This document shows positions 1-11,429 of a stretch of 64,000 nt of DNA, piece after piece. The position numbers and the translations under genes were made by a program. Position 1 is the stretch's first letter. Every line of letters starts with the position of its first letter. Under the pieces are notes generated by a model. It was not told the origin of the DNA. It did not search any database and saw nothing but the letters and a program-made list of their open reading frames with translations. Source of the DNA: Schistocerca nitens (taxonomy: Eukaryota; Arthropoda; Insecta; Orthoptera; Acrididae); contig NC_064621.1 of assembly GCF_023898315.1 (NCBI RefSeq), positions 533,469,383-533,533,382 of the forward strand, given 5' to 3'.

Positions 1-262
1 CTTTCGGGTAATTGAACATGTATCAATAATTACAGATTTCTGTAGTTGTATATATACGTTTGGATGTAGCTGTATTGAGTTGATGTACTGGTGGATATTG
101 TGTGGTATGACTCCTGTAGTTTATAGTATAATTGGTATAATGTCAACTTTATCCTGATGCCACATGTCCTTGACTTCCTCAGCCAGTTGGATGTATTTTT
201 CAATTTTTTCTCCTGTTTTCTTCTGTATATTTGTTGTATTGGGTATGGATATTTCGATTAGT
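1..262 (-). pseudogene. C-terminal fragment of an R2-type LINE polyprotein
   Basis: Read on the minus strand, the first 260 bases give an almost open frame with the pattern IEISIPN...EKIEKY..LAEEVKDMW...DIIPIIL.TTGVIP. This resembles the extreme C-terminal domain of R2/NeSL-like retrotransposon proteins, which have a beta strand, then a charged helix with a Met-Trp, then an Ile-Pro-Ile-Val strand. At least one stop interrupts it. The rest of the element would lie further right but is not visible, so this is a truncated fossil inside PIH1D1 intron 3. The family call is from motif memory only. Confidence 0.45.
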
Positions 263-1379
263 TGTGTTAATTTCTTCTTTTTATTGGTGAGTATTATTGT
301 TGTTATTATTCATTTAGCTGCACATTAAAACGGGTTACATGTCAATATGCACATTTGACTTTTACTTATTTCAAATCATATTAGCTGTTCCCTATACATC
401 TTACCATGCACACCTGGCTCCATCCCTTTTTTTAACTGACAATACATTATAGCCATCTGAACAGTTTGTCCAACTGAATTACATTAGCTTACACAATGCA
501 TAACATCTAGTCTCCAATTCAATTGTTGCAACATCTTGTTACAATAGTTTTTGACAATACAATACTATTCTTGTACATATTTAACACCCCCCCTCCCCCC
601 CCCCCCCCCTATGTGAGAATGTCAAGTACAATTTTTCTCAAAATGACAATTGTTTAACGACAAGATAATTGAAACTGGTTGCGACAGTTATCATTTATTG
701 TGATTTGGACTGTATTGTAAGAAAAATGTAATACTCAAGAAAATTAACTTTAAATTAAAATTGAAATCATTATATATGCTTGATAGCTGTTTCTATTCCA
801 TGTTTTTTTTTTTTTTTAATGTGTATAATTCGTGCTTGTGCGTGCTTGTGTCTGACTGTAATTAAATCTAAATTACTGTGAGTGAAAAAAGAATTCATAT
901 TTTCCACTGTCAATGGGCATTATGAGTGGAAACTAACTCATTTGACACTACAGCAAGAGAATGCATTAATGATCCACTGGACAGGCAAACAATGAACCAT
1001 CTTCTATGAGTAACTCGAGGGAATGCTGCCTGATAAGATCGAAAACAACTGATGCCTTGACAGGTAATTCTTCCCATCATTTTAAGACATTTTCCAGTTT
1101 GTGTCTTGAATAGGTAGGGGTGTACTGGATGATAGGGGTGTACTCGTCGCAATATCGGAGTTTTTGACAAATTTATCCAGCTGCATTCTCATGAGTAATT
1201 AGAGCACACAACGCACTGGGCAAAGCTTAACTTTTCCTTGAGCAATATGTGGAACATTATAGTCTGTGCACTTCATAAGATACAAATTCCTAATCAATAA
1301 AGGCTAGGAAGTTTATATATCATGTATACAATTGATATATTGACAAACAGGTTTTTTAAACCATGAGTCTTTAAATTCA
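263..1379. other. AT-rich intronic sequence with homopolymer runs
   Basis: No coding signal was recognised. The stretch holds a C-run with one T (about 586-609) and a T-run (about 803-817). An 86-codon open frame at 910-1170 on the minus strand has no recognisable motif and is probably chance. Confidence 0.5.
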
Positions 1380-2570
1380 AGAAATAATATTACTTTACTT
1401 TTCCAAAGTCTACATCTTAATACAATCGTTACTGCTATCAGAGTCCGGGTCTGAACCACCTGATGGTAAATTTAGGATAGGTTCAATGTTTATATCTATC
1501 TTCAACGCCCTACGAAAGTTTTCCTTCTGAAACTTTTCAGCATACCGCACACAGTTTGCCCACGCTGAAGGGGGATGTTGTCTATTGCCTCATGCACTAG
1601 TGATTCTGAATGTTTTGTTTTTTTTTCCCCCGCATATCTTTTAACCAGTGCCCAAATTAATTCTACCGGATTAACCTGACAGTAATATGTGGGTAAATGT
1701 AAAACTTTATGACCACTTTAAAGTGCATAAAAGTCAAATTTGTACATTCTGTCGTGTGACTTGTGCTGAATTTCTGCAACTTGTTGATTTATACGAGACT
1801 GGCTTATAATGTGCAATATATTTTTATTTAAGCTGGGGCAATACCCGCATTTCTGCTGTTTGTACTTAGTGTTTTCTCTGGAACAGCTGAATGATGACTA
1901 TTATGGTAATTACCTGACCAACTTCGAAGCAAGGTATGACAATAATCATCCAGTGAACCACTTCTTGAAACTGACAGAGTTCATTTCCAAATGATAGTCA
2001 CTGCTGTTGCTCTTGCACCTACATACGAGTTTACTCTCCGGAACAAAACCAGAAGCAGCCAGCATGCAGAATAACTATCCAAGACCATATTCCTATGGGA
2101 ATTGACAATATTCCTATGGGAATTTTAAAACTGCAAAGACCATCTCTCATTTTAAAACAGGTATTCATGGAAAGATTCCGATTCACCCATGGTTCATGAA
2201 CGTAATATATTTTGAACTACCTCTTCCTCTTGTATTGTGCATCTTTATAAGATATGTGGTTCATGCAGCACCTATGTTACTTCTTTCAATCAAAAACTCT
2301 TTTCTTAACATATTCGAAATCAATGTCTTTTACAATTGTTTGCATCGAAGAAGTGCTACCTATGAAGCCAATTACCTCATGCATAACTGTAACAAGTTTT
2401 TGTGCTGTCAGATATTCGCTAGTCATATACATTTCAAACACGGACCACTTTAAAATATCATTGACAAAAGCATCCATTTGTGTTACAAGTTTCCTGCGAT
2501 TTTGATGCTTTCTGGGAGACACGAAACCAAATTTTTCTGAGGTTTCTACAGCCCTCACACTTTTGTTTAC
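1380..2570 (-). pseudogene. Decayed DDE_3-type (IS630/Tc1/mariner superfamily) transposase
   Basis: Several minus-strand segments in successive frames follow the order of an insect DDE_3 transposase. There is a helix-turn-helix side segment with FGFVSPRKHQNR near 2520, a block reading HEPWVNRNLS near 2190 where the family has a DETWVN-type catalytic motif, PIGI..IVILHAG near 2100, and GHKVLHLPTYYCQVNPVELIW near 1690. That last block is the usual P-Y-x-C-x-x-N-P-I-E-x-x-W region carrying the catalytic Glu. Many frameshifts and stops, plus loss of the first Asp, make it a dead copy. No terminal inverted repeats were recognised. Confidence 0.6.
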
Positions 2571-3185
2571 TATTCTCTGTATAGTTTCTCTTACTGACCC
2601 ATGCTTCTGCCGTTCATTCTCACATCTTCAAAATGTCAAAAACAGGAGTCCAGCTTTCAGACCCACATTTGAAAAATTTGTGCTTGTGGTAAATAAACCT
2701 ACTGATTTGCTTGTGTTCACATGTGATACTCCTATAATTTGACAGATTTTTTTGCCAATCACACTAAAACATTTACAGAGACACATTCACTTCTACACTG
2801 GCACAAGAAAGTAGCACTGACAACTGAATGAATAATTCGGTCATTCTGTGAATAAAACTGTATTGTCCTGAAGCACAGCAAATGCACAGCATGGGGGAGA
2901 GTGATTCTCGCAGTCTAGTAGTAAATCGCGGCTAGCAGTTATGAGAGAGAATTAATCTTACTGGCTGCTTGCAATCAATGGACGGGGATGCACAGAACAT
3001 CTGATAGCTGGGTCACCTTCCCACATGAAGTGAACTATAGTGTTATTCCCTTGTGTACTCTGACATTTTAGAAAATACTTGTAAATACTAAATAATTTAA
3101 ATTTTGGCACTGTTACAGTGGCCTCCTAACTCCCGAGCAAGGCTGGTATAACATGCCTGGAATGTTGGTTACTTTAATATTTTAA
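2571..3185. other. Intronic sequence, nothing recognised
   Basis: AT-rich with no open frame of interest and no repeat structure that I could identify. It lies in PIH1D1 intron 3 between two transposon fossils. Confidence 0.5.
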
Positions 3186-4583
3186 GTATGGTACCAATGA
3201 AGATGAAATAGGAGATATGATACTGCGTGAAGAGTTTGACAGAGCACTGAAAGACCTGAGTTAAAACAAGGCCCCGGGAGACAACATTCCATTAGAACTA
3301 CTGACAGCCTTGGGAGAGCCAGGCCTAACAAAACTGTACCATCTAGTGAGCAAGATGTATGAGACAGGCAAAATAACCTCAGACTTCAAGAAGAATATAA
3401 TAATCCCAATCCCAAAGAAAGCAGGTGTTGACAGACGGGAAAATTATCAAAGTATCAGTTTAATAAGCCATGGCTGCAAAATACTAACACAAATTCTTTA
3501 CAGACGAATGGAAAAACTGGTAGAACTGACCTCAGGGATGATCAATTCGGATTCCGTAGAAATGTTGGAACACGTGAGGAACTACTGACCCTACGTATCT
3601 AGCATTTGTAGACTTGGAGAAAGCTTTTGACAATGTTGACTGGAATACTCTCTTTCAAATTCTGAAGGTGGCAGGGGTAAAATACAGGGAGCGAAACCAG
3701 ATGGCAGTTATAAGAGTTGAGGGGCATGAAAGGGAAGCAGTGGTTGGGAAGGGAGTGAGACAGAGTTGTAGCCTCTCTCCGATGTTATTCAGTCTGTATA
3801 TTGAGCAAGCAGTAAAGGAAACAAAAGAAAAATTCGAAGTAGGTATTAAAATCCATGGAGAAGAAACAAAAACTTTGATGTTCGCCGATGACATTGTAAT
3901 TCTGTCAGAGACAGCAAAGGACTTAGAAGAGCAGTTGAACAGAATGGATAGTGTCTTGAAAGGAGGATATAAGATGAACATCAACAGAAGCAAAACGAGG
4001 ATAATGGAATGTAGTCAAACTAAATCGGGTGATGCTGAGGGAATTAGATTAGGAAATGAGACGCTTTAAGTAGTAAAGGAGTTTTGCTATTTGGGGAGCA
4101 AAATAACTGATGATGGTCGAAGTAGAGAGGATATAAAATGTAGACTGGGAATGGCAAGGAAAGCGTTTTTGAAGAAGAGAAATTTGTTAACATCGAGTAT
4201 AGATTTAAGTGTCAGGAAGTCGTTTCTGAAAGTATTTGTACAGAAGTGAAACATGGATGATAAATAGTTTGAACAAAAAGAGAATAGAAGCTTTTGAAAT
4301 GTGGTGCTACAGAAAGAGAATTGGAGAGAAGAGAAATTTGTCGCACAACTTGACTAGAAGGGAGAGGTTGGTAGGGCATATTCTGAGGCATCAAGGGATC
4401 ATAAATTTAGTATTGGAGGTCAGCGTGGAGGGTAGAAATCGTAGAGGGAGACCAAGATTCAGAAGGATGTAGGTTGCAGTAGGTACTGGGAGATGAAGAA
4501 GCTTGCACAGGATAGAGTAGCATGGAGAGCTGCATCAAACCAGTCTCTGGACTGAAGACCACAACAACAACAACAACAACCAC
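3186..4583 (+). mobile_element. 5'-truncated RTE-type LINE, reverse transcriptase half
   Basis: Broken plus-strand frames give the RT of a non-LTR retrotransposon. N-terminal RT lies at 3230-3590 (FKKNIIIPIPKKAGVDRRENY), the palm at 3614-4069 (VRQ.CSLSPMLFSLYIEQ and the catalytic MFADDIVIL), and the C-terminal region at 4236-4472 (LTRRERLVGHILRHQG). A small deletion near 4230 and several stops separate the pieces. The element ends in a (CAA)n tail at about 4558-4582, as expected for target-primed insertion of RTE-like LINEs. The same family occurs in longer form on the minus strand at 54961-58207. It lacks the endonuclease and is inactive. Confidence 0.8.
4558..4582 (+). repeat. (CAA)n 3' tail of the RTE-type LINE
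   Basis: A short run of CAA units follows the conserved 3' end CTGGACTGAAGACCA of the upstream element. The second copy, on the other strand, ends in the same way with (TTG)n at about 54961-54978, so the tail belongs to the family. Confidence 0.85.
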
Positions 4584-4836
4584 CAAATTTTATCAGATGA
4601 TGTAGCAGCATACCTAGAGGGATTTAAATGGAATTGATTAAACTTAGAATTAGTATGCTCAAAACTTTCAGTATCACTGGGATATACAAATCAGAAAAAA
4701 TAAATACAAAAATGTAACATGCAGAAATATATCACCTTATGATTATAGCATGTATTCCAAAAGAAATTAGCATTGTATAACAACCAGAAAAAGCGTGCAT
4801 TGCAGCAATTATATATGTGCTTCAATTACAACTTAC
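4584..4836. other. PIH1D1 intron 3 (donor-proximal part)
   Basis: Noncoding AT-rich sequence downstream of PIH1D1 exon 3. The donor of the exon reads GTAAGT on the minus strand (plus-strand positions 4831-4836). No acceptor or next exon was found down to position 1, so intron 3 exceeds 4.8 kb. Confidence 0.6.
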
Positions 4837-5022
4837 ATTTATCTTCCACATCTCTTGGTTCACCCATGCTTAGTGGTAAACGGTAACTTGGTGCTTCATC
4901 AGAATTCCAGATAGCCATCAATTCATCTTCAGTGACATCAGCTGGCTTTGGAATTTCTTCAGTGTGGCATATGTTCACAAACACTTTGTCCCCATCTGAA
5001 GTTTTTGTCTTCACACACATTC
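4837..5022 (-). CDS. PIH1D1: PIH1D1 exon 3 (PIH1 N-terminal domain)
   Basis: PIH1D1 is the adaptor subunit of the R2TP cochaperone (with RPAP3 and RUVBL1/2). It recruits phosphorylated clients to HSP90 for snoRNP, PIKK and polymerase assembly. This 186-nt exon encodes residues 53-114, including MCVKTKT, KVFVNICHTEEIPKPADVT and YRLPLSMGEPRD, which closely match the start of the PIH domain. Lys57 and Lys65 correspond to the two basic residues that hold the phospho-acidic client motif in human PIH1D1 (Lys57, Lys64). Splice signals are exact: acceptor ...TGCATAG before GAATGTG, and donor T/GTAAGT. The entering phase (one base carried from exon 2) makes the Gly53 codon cleanly. The remaining PIH and CS-like domains lie left of the window. 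Confidence 0.93.
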
Positions 5023-5276
5023 CTATGCACATAAAAAGAGATAAAACAATGAGAAACCATAAAATCAATAGTTACAAAAAAAGTAGCAAATATGTAGCTA
5101 GCGAATGGATGCACAACATTAATGAAAGCTGAATTTAGAGTAGTAGTGTTTTACATGAAAATAAATGAAGCCACAGCAACAAGCACACTACTCCAATAGG
5201 CCATACCACCAATTCAATTTGTTCTGTAATATTTTGCTGCACCTGCATGAAAATGTACAAACAAGACGCTGATTAC

Positions 5277-5309
<33 letters not shown>

Positions 5310-5339
5310 GGGATTAAAGGAACTAAATGGTTTGTTTAT
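5023..5339. other. PIH1D1 intron 2, 3' end, with (ATT)n microsatellite
   Basis: Intronic sequence upstream (in the gene's sense) of exon 3. It holds an (ATT)n run at 5277-5309 and nothing else that I recognise. Confidence 0.6.
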
Positions 5340-6560
5340 TACTCCCTCCTTTCTTAGGTGGTTCAGGTGAATGATGATGTGTGTAAGGAAAGAACAATGG
5401 TCTGCTCCAGAATCTCTTACCCTGTCATTTAGCTAAAACAGGTGCACAGTAGGTTAAATTATTTGATTAAATGAAATAAAACCCAGGTAATTAGAAACAT
5501 TAGCAAGTTGGGGGTGGGGAGCTAAGAGAGGAAAAAAGTTGGAGACCCCCAGGACAAATATCTGAGGAAGGAGGAGAACCATCTACGCCCAGCCCTGCAT
5601 CGACAGCAATAATGGATGTACAAAGATGGTTTACCATGTTCATTTTGTCTAAAATGGGTTGAGAAAATGAAACTTGTAGCAACTAGCAGAGTTATAGCTT
5701 AATCAGTTTAAGAAATTAAAAAGATTTGTAGCGTATCAATGTGCAGGTGCAGAAAACAGCTGGAGGACCCGTGAGAGACGTCATGACAAAAAGTGATCCC
5801 TCCACATCTCCCCACAGAATGGACATGAATCTGTGAAAGGCTTTAAATGTTGTGATAAAATTCTCTCACAAAATGTATGACTTGTTTAGCTGCTATCCCA
5901 CTGTCTGCAAATATTACAGGTACGGAAATGCTGAAGTTTATGGCCTGTTGCAGGGTAGCTAGAGGCAAACTTTGTGTGAATATGGGGTGCTATTAAAGAT
6001 TACCATAGCTGCAATGGAGTGGATGCTCTTGATGCAAGAAGTCACTCTGGTGCAGTTGATAAGTAGTTGGCACCATATGACCCTTTTTTTCTGTCTTCTG
6101 AGAGAAGTATGCCAAACCTTAGTGGTCTCCTAATGATCATCCTTAATTTGTTGAGGATAGTGCCCTTCCATATTGCAGGTCTTCAAAATACAGTGTCTCA
6201 GCTGCCATTGTAGGTCTGTGCCTAGTACTACAAATTTTTCTCCTGTAATTGCTTCTTTAGCTAATTTGTCAGTGAATTCACTTCAGAGTATGCTTCCATG
6301 GTTTACAGTCGAAATGAATATTATGGTGGTTACATGACTCTAAAGTCAAATGAGGGGTCTGGGACGTTAAGAGACCAAACTATTTCAGAGGTAGCACTGT
6401 TTTATTACTTGTAGGCAGCTCATGGGATCACTGTCAGCCAGAAGTTCCTAGATGTGTACATTTTAATGTACTACAAGGCTTGAGAGATAGCTACCAGTGA
6501 TGCAGTATACCCACTACATCGCTCATCGGCAAATTAACCCTCAATCCGTCTGGGTAGCCG
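5340..6560 (-). mobile_element. Remnant of an I-like LINE, RNase H and 3' part
   Basis: About 250 bases at 6080-6330 align by eye with 33060-33330. Shared strings include GGTCTGTGCC.AGTACT and GCTTCTTTAGCTAATTTRTC. On the minus strand the better-preserved copy reads GNELTDKLAKEATT, the RNase H helix typical of I-group LINEs. No long frame survives here. The limits are approximate, and the 5340-5900 part is assigned only by continuity. Confidence 0.45.
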
Positions 6561-6874
6561 AAAAAGCTTCCCAGCTGGCCCAATGTCTCACCTACTATAA
6601 TTCCACAATGAGTGGGAAGAGGAGGAACCTAACTGCACCGCATTTCGATGGCAATGCAATCGCTTAAGGAACAGTTAACATCTTGCATGTGGCTTGGTTT
6701 CATATTCCACAACAAAATAAATCACAAACAAAATTTTCAGTATTATTTAATTATAGTGGCACACTCAAGACATAATAAAATTTATACCTGGTACAAACTG
6801 TTGTCATACAGACAGAAGCAGACAATTTTGCACATTTTTGTCATACAGGTTGCCAAGTGATCATGACTCAATTA

Positions 6875-7840
6875 TTTTCATAATCAACAAAAGCCTTTCA
6901 CACACATATATTGACTGAAACCTCATTACGGAGATGGGGAAACTCTTCCCAAGGAAAACAACAGAACTCATGAAAAGTTGTATCATAAAAGAATCTGTCC
7001 TTTAAATAGGAAATGCAATGCAGATCAATTGATTCCATCTACACACATACAGGGATGCTTTCAACTGAAATGGCAAAAGATATCAGAAACAGCTCAGCAA
7101 CAGATGTGAGTTTGGCAGTGTCCTCGAAGTCTTCAAAATTTGTGTTTCTTTAACACCGGAGCTCAGAAAAATTGATCCCTCCCTCCCAGAAGTTACCCCT
7201 TCCAAAATGCGATTTTCTTTTTAAATGCATTCTCACCAAATCAGAAATGAGTTGTCTCTCACCTTGCAGTGTCTTACTGTAGGTAGTGTGACATTCAAGT
7301 CCACTTAAAGGAGTGGTCTGCAATCCATTCTGGGTGTTCTAATTTTTGTTCCTGCTTTCATTTTTTCTCCAGAAACTCATTGAAGGTAGGTTTTAAATTT
7401 AAAAAAAATCACTCCAGGCATGTCCCTTGATGTAAGCAACTTTCTTTGCAGTAGTATATAACATCTCCAGATTTATTGTTCAGTTCCATCAAAAACTGTT
7501 GCAACTGACAATGTAATAGTGTATGCGACTTCAGAAAATTTACTATTTGTGCTACAAGTTTCATCATGTGCTCCATGGCTGCTAATTTAGCACACATTGC
7601 TTCTTGATGTACAGAACAATGAATAACATAAAATCACCTGTCAATAGTTGCAGTAATCTTTTGCTCTTTCATCATCAACTTAATCTTTAAATTCTTTCTG
7701 CAGGTGTTGTAGTATCATTCCACAGCAATTTTATTTGCAACACCTATCAATTATGTGACTGCATAATACAGTTTGAGAATTTTCATCCTTCCCTTCTGTG
7801 GTAGTATTCATTTTTAAAGGTTGCGAAGATAAGATTACTA
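6875..7840 (-). pseudogene. hAT transposase remnant (ZBED5/GTF2IRD2-like)
   Basis: Minus-strand frames follow the order of the hAT-derived ZBED5/GTF2IRD2-like transposases of animals. There is a core block CAKLAAMEHMMKLV..IVNFLKS...QFLMELN...GDVIYYC at 7409-7597, then WIADHSF near 7320. At about 6880-6990 lies the C-terminal dimerisation region, with FHEFCCFPWEEFPHLRNE, where the family has a Phe-Pro-x-Glu-x-Phe-Pro-x-Leu/Ile motif. Stops and frameshifts are frequent, no target duplications were identified, and the copy is dead. Confidence 0.6.
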
Positions 7841-8139
7841 GCCCGGCTCTTTCTGTTCAAACAACCACTGTACCTATCAACTTACTTTATACCATGAATA
7901 ATAGTTCTCGGAGGAGAATTCTGTGAATGGAAGAGACTGCCATTGAGCAGACAGTAAATAGTCTTATTTGTTGCAAATTTCTAATTTAATATCTAAGCAC
8001 TACTTTTGTATACGAGCAGGCACATCACATGCTTTACTTTCCAGCATGGCTCTTGAGTCCTCTGCCACCACAACCAGAATGTCTAACTGTTTTATGTACT
8101 GGACATGTCACTAGAGGTTTTAATCCAGTTGGTGGTAAT
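7841..8139. other. Intronic sequence, nothing recognised
   Basis: No coding or repeat signal was recognised between the hAT remnant and the LINE fragment. Confidence 0.5.
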
Positions 8140-8309
8140 GGCTAAGTGGTTAGGTCCTGGAAAATTGTCCCTGTGAACAACCCTTAGCGATTCATCTCTC
8201 TACTTTAGCAGATGTTGCGCCTCACTGCACAGTGTGCTCTTCAAATAATCTATGATCTGGTACAAATATTTTAGGATCTGAACTTGTCTAAGGCAAACGA
8301 GCACTGCGT

Positions 8310-8425
8310 CCAGAATGAGATTTTCACTCTGCAGCGGAGTGTGCGCTGATATGAAACTTCCTCGCAGATTAAAACTGTGTGCCGGACCGAGACCCGAACT
8401 CGGGTCCCGAGTTCGAGTCTCGGTC
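8310..8425 (+). mobile_element. Short tRNA-headed SINE with 12-bp target duplication
   Basis: The 116-bp insert begins CCAGAATGAGATTTTCACTC and ends in tRNA-like sequence. It is flanked by a perfect 12-bp direct repeat CGAGCACTGCGT (8298-8309 and 8426-8437). Removing the insert and one repeat restores the reading of the minus-strand LINE RT, which is independent proof of insertion. The GTTCGAGTC string near 8411 matches a Pol III B box. The first half matches a repeat I remember as very common in grasshopper genomes. Confidence 0.8.
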
Positions 8426-8427
8426 CG
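8383..8427. repeat. Loopless inverted repeat of tRNA T-arm sequence
   Basis: The arm 8383-8404 (CGGACCGAGACCCGAACTCG...) is the reverse complement of 8406-8427 with one mismatch. The two arms meet almost without spacer. Both carry the tRNA T-arm/B-box sequence in opposite directions, so the transcript or single strand could form a hairpin of about 22 bp. Confidence 0.9.
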
Positions 8428-9206
8428 AGCACTGCGTGCTACCACAGGTCATCAAATGCACCTGCAATGTCACCCATCACACCTACAACATACTTGCTGC
8501 TACAGTTGTCGACAATGGTGACAACACAGTTAATTGCACTGTCAATGGATCTGCTCTTTCTGAAAGTGAACTGGCTCTGGCTGAGGCTGTGTAACTTCGT
8601 GTGGGACTGTAGGCTGCCACACATTAAGTGCTCCTGTATTTTACACAAGATGCTAAGAGGACAGGAACCACTGGATCCTTATCCATGCTCTTCTTAATTA
8701 ACACAGCTTGTACCAACTTCTAGACTACAAGAATTTTTCCTTGTCTTAGTGATTCATTCAGTAACAATGTGAAGAATGGAACAGTTTTGTTCTTTGCTTC
8801 TTTCAGCAATCAATTAAGAATGCATTCTGGTCCAGGAGCCTTTCCATGTCTCAATGATAGCACCTGCAACTTCTTCTTGTGCCAATGGCAGAACAACACA
8901 TGGGCTTTCATATGGGGCTTACATTCTTCTTCACGCATTTGTATGATGACTTTTTTTTACCTTCTGGGAGAAGCAACTCTAGTGGGTATTCTGTTTTCTT
9001 GTGGAAGGAGGATAGGCTTGGATGTTGCCCAACAGTCTGGCGATGGTGGAAGAAAATGAAGTGCCTCCAGCTGCGTCACTGGGATGGTTACCACTTGTGA
9101 TATGGGGATATGGGTGATGGAGTTGGTGCTTTCTCCCTGAACTGGACAACTGGCTTGGACATGTGCAAACAGCTAAGAGAGGTATTTGAGATCTTTTCTT
9201 CATCAT

Positions 9207-9361
9207 ACTATATATATTTTGTCACTATGTCAGCAAAGTTTGATGTCATGTAGGTTTGATGGCGACATTTGAACTTCTTTGGCAGGGTTGGTGGTGCAGT
9301 GTTTCATGTTCTTGGTTCTTCTTCCTCTTACACACAGGGAATGTCAGTGAATGATGGGTGG

Positions 9362-9392
<31 letters not shown>

Positions 9393-11429
9393 AGCCAATC
9401 ATAGTTCAAGTCACATGATCTTGACAGCTGATGACAGCAGAAATTCGTAGCATAGGACATGTGTTGTAGTGAGCCAATGGCAACATCACTGTCAAGTAGT
9501 TGAACACACAAATAGGAAAAGTTAATGGTTTAAATTAATATACATAGTGTAGATACCAGAAAAGCTAAGCCTGTACACATATAGATCGTTTCTTGGCATG
9601 TGTTACATTTTTTTTGGGTTTAAGGAATGAAAACTGAATCTAATCTGATCTTAATGTGCGTCAAACAATTGTAGCAGTAAAGTTTTAAATAATGACATAA
9701 ATGTCTGGTCTTCTGGGCTCAAAATTCTTCTAAGTGGCTGGTCCTCAATGTTTTAAATGAGTGTCAAATGCTCTGTTATTGCACATTCTCACACGTAACA
9801 TAATTCATCTTGTGTAAAAGGAAATTTACTTTGAAAGCAATGCTTTTCAAACCACCACTCCAATATTTTCCTGCAGTCTGTCAGAAATAGGTTCGTTTCA
9901 GCAGTTGCCAGAGAACAGGCGTTACTGCGTGTGCTCAGCTACGCTGAGGTACGAAGTCTGTATGTTCGAACGTATAGTGCATCGGAATTTCATAAACCAT
10001 ACTAAAATGCATAATTCATACGTCCAGATTCACAAGGAAGTAGGCCCCAACCTGATATTGAGTTTCTCAGTGTGGTTTTCGGGATGCAGATTTTCTTGGA
10101 GTACCAGTACTGCATTATCTCATGTTTGGTTCTTTATTATGGCAAAATGTTATTTGTGCCCGAATATGAAAATGTGCAGTTGGAATTCAGTGAACAATTG
10201 CCAATAGTGTTGAATGAAACACTTCATTTAAAATAAATTGACTGTCTCTGCGGAAAAGATTAATGAAAGCCAAATTTCCTTAGCAAAATGACAAAAATAA
10301 CTTCATTGTTCTGCAAGGTGATTAAAGCAACTGCTAAAAACAGGGAAATAAAATTAGAAAGTTGAAATTGATAACATATTTTAGCCTTCTGTAATTATGT
10401 ATTTTAATTCATTTGATACTCCTGGCCACAGAAAGCCATTTTGTTTTCATTTGACGTGAGAGCTGTAAACACGGAGGAAACAGCAAATCACTAAACATAA
10501 ACACAGCTCACATTGACTACTACTCAGACTGTCAGACTGCACTGGTGCATGTGTGAATCTGGCGGCTTGGGTGCACCAGAAACACATTTCCAGATAGTAT
10601 CTGGCTATTGCTACTGCTGATACATGCAATAGTTACACTTACATAGCCAGATCCAGGAAAAGGTACTGCTCATATGCGGCTCAACGGCACATGTGCCTCA
10701 AATGGACCTAATGTAAACAGTAGTGACGTCATGCTCATCGGAAGCAGTTTGTGGATATGGAGTATTGAACAGTCTTTGTCCTAATGCTTTTAACACATTT
10801 TCCTGCTGGCAGATGCTGGCATGTGCACAGAGCTTCGTTGTTGTTGTAAATGGTGCTTTTCATTTGCAACTTAAGTTTTATTTTCTTTTTTTTTCCTCTC
10901 ATTTATGTTTCATTGTTACAGCATTATTTTGCAGTAGTGGGATACAGTAAAATTCTTTGTTAAGTATCAGTTCTTACCAGTCAAAATTACAAAACATTAA
11001 CTGAAAACTAAAACAATGAAAAGTTCCCGGAATTCTAAAAAACTGCTCATTTTTTCCTCAGCTTTGTCCCAGACGAAGAAATTCCCGGGTTTTTCTCGGA
11101 TTTCACATTATTCATTGAACTACCAAAAATTAAGAAAGAAATTTCATGTAACAGAAGCCATATAAAAAGGAACTTCAATGGGAAAAAAATCAGTTCCATT
11201 TAGAAATAAGTTAAGGAAGGCTGATGGCCTTACACTGCTGTATTTCGAGTAATAGAAACTTTAACAATTTTTTAAGCAGCTTTCTTGAAATATTTAAAGA
11301 AACTTTTCCACTTAGAACCACATACAACATAATGACTAATAAACTTGAATGGATAACCCAGGGCACAAAAATTCCTAGTGCCAGGAAGAGGAAACCCCAC
11401 AATGAACTGAAATATAATAAAAAGTGTTA
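9207..11429. other. Intronic sequence with GT microsatellite, no gene recognised
   Basis: A (GT)n run lies at about 9368-9393. Open frames at 9905-10207 (plus), 10447-10629 (minus) and 10723-10950 (plus) show no domain, codon bias or splice context that I can support. The stretch is part of PIH1D1 intron 2. Confidence 0.5.

Larger units (their letters stand above)
8140..9206 (-). pseudogene. R1/jockey-like LINE reverse transcriptase fragment
   Basis: Minus-strand frames give a recognisable RT N-terminal half. GKAPGPECILN..LKEAKN lies near 8830, CKIQEHLMCGSLQSH near 8640, LSQSQFTFRKSRSIDSAINCVV at 8540-8580, and VVGVMGDIAGAFDDLW at 8440-8480. The reading continues beyond the SINE at 8310-8425 with VCLRQVQILKYLYQIIDYL. 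F-x-F-R-K-x-R-S and D-I-x-x-A-F-D are standard LINE RT blocks. The palm with the catalytic Asp pair is not present, so the copy is truncated and full of stops. The clade (R1 or jockey) is tentative. Confidence 0.7.

Noticed and set aside
1-4836. Remaining PIH1D1 exons
   Set aside because: No minus-strand frame with the next PIH-domain segment and splice sites was seen; the sequence is filled by transposon fossils.
5277-5309. CRISPR-like or other meaningful array
   Set aside because: It is a simple (ATT)n microsatellite. All short arrays in the window are microsatellites or transposon tails, and the organism is eukaryotic.
8383-8427. A tRNA gene
   Set aside because: Only T-arm/B-box sequence is present, in two opposed copies; no acceptor stem, D-arm or anticodon arm. 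It is part of a SINE.
9905-10207. A 100-codon plus-strand frame
   Set aside because: No motif, no splice context and no match to any family I know; kept only as intronic sequence.
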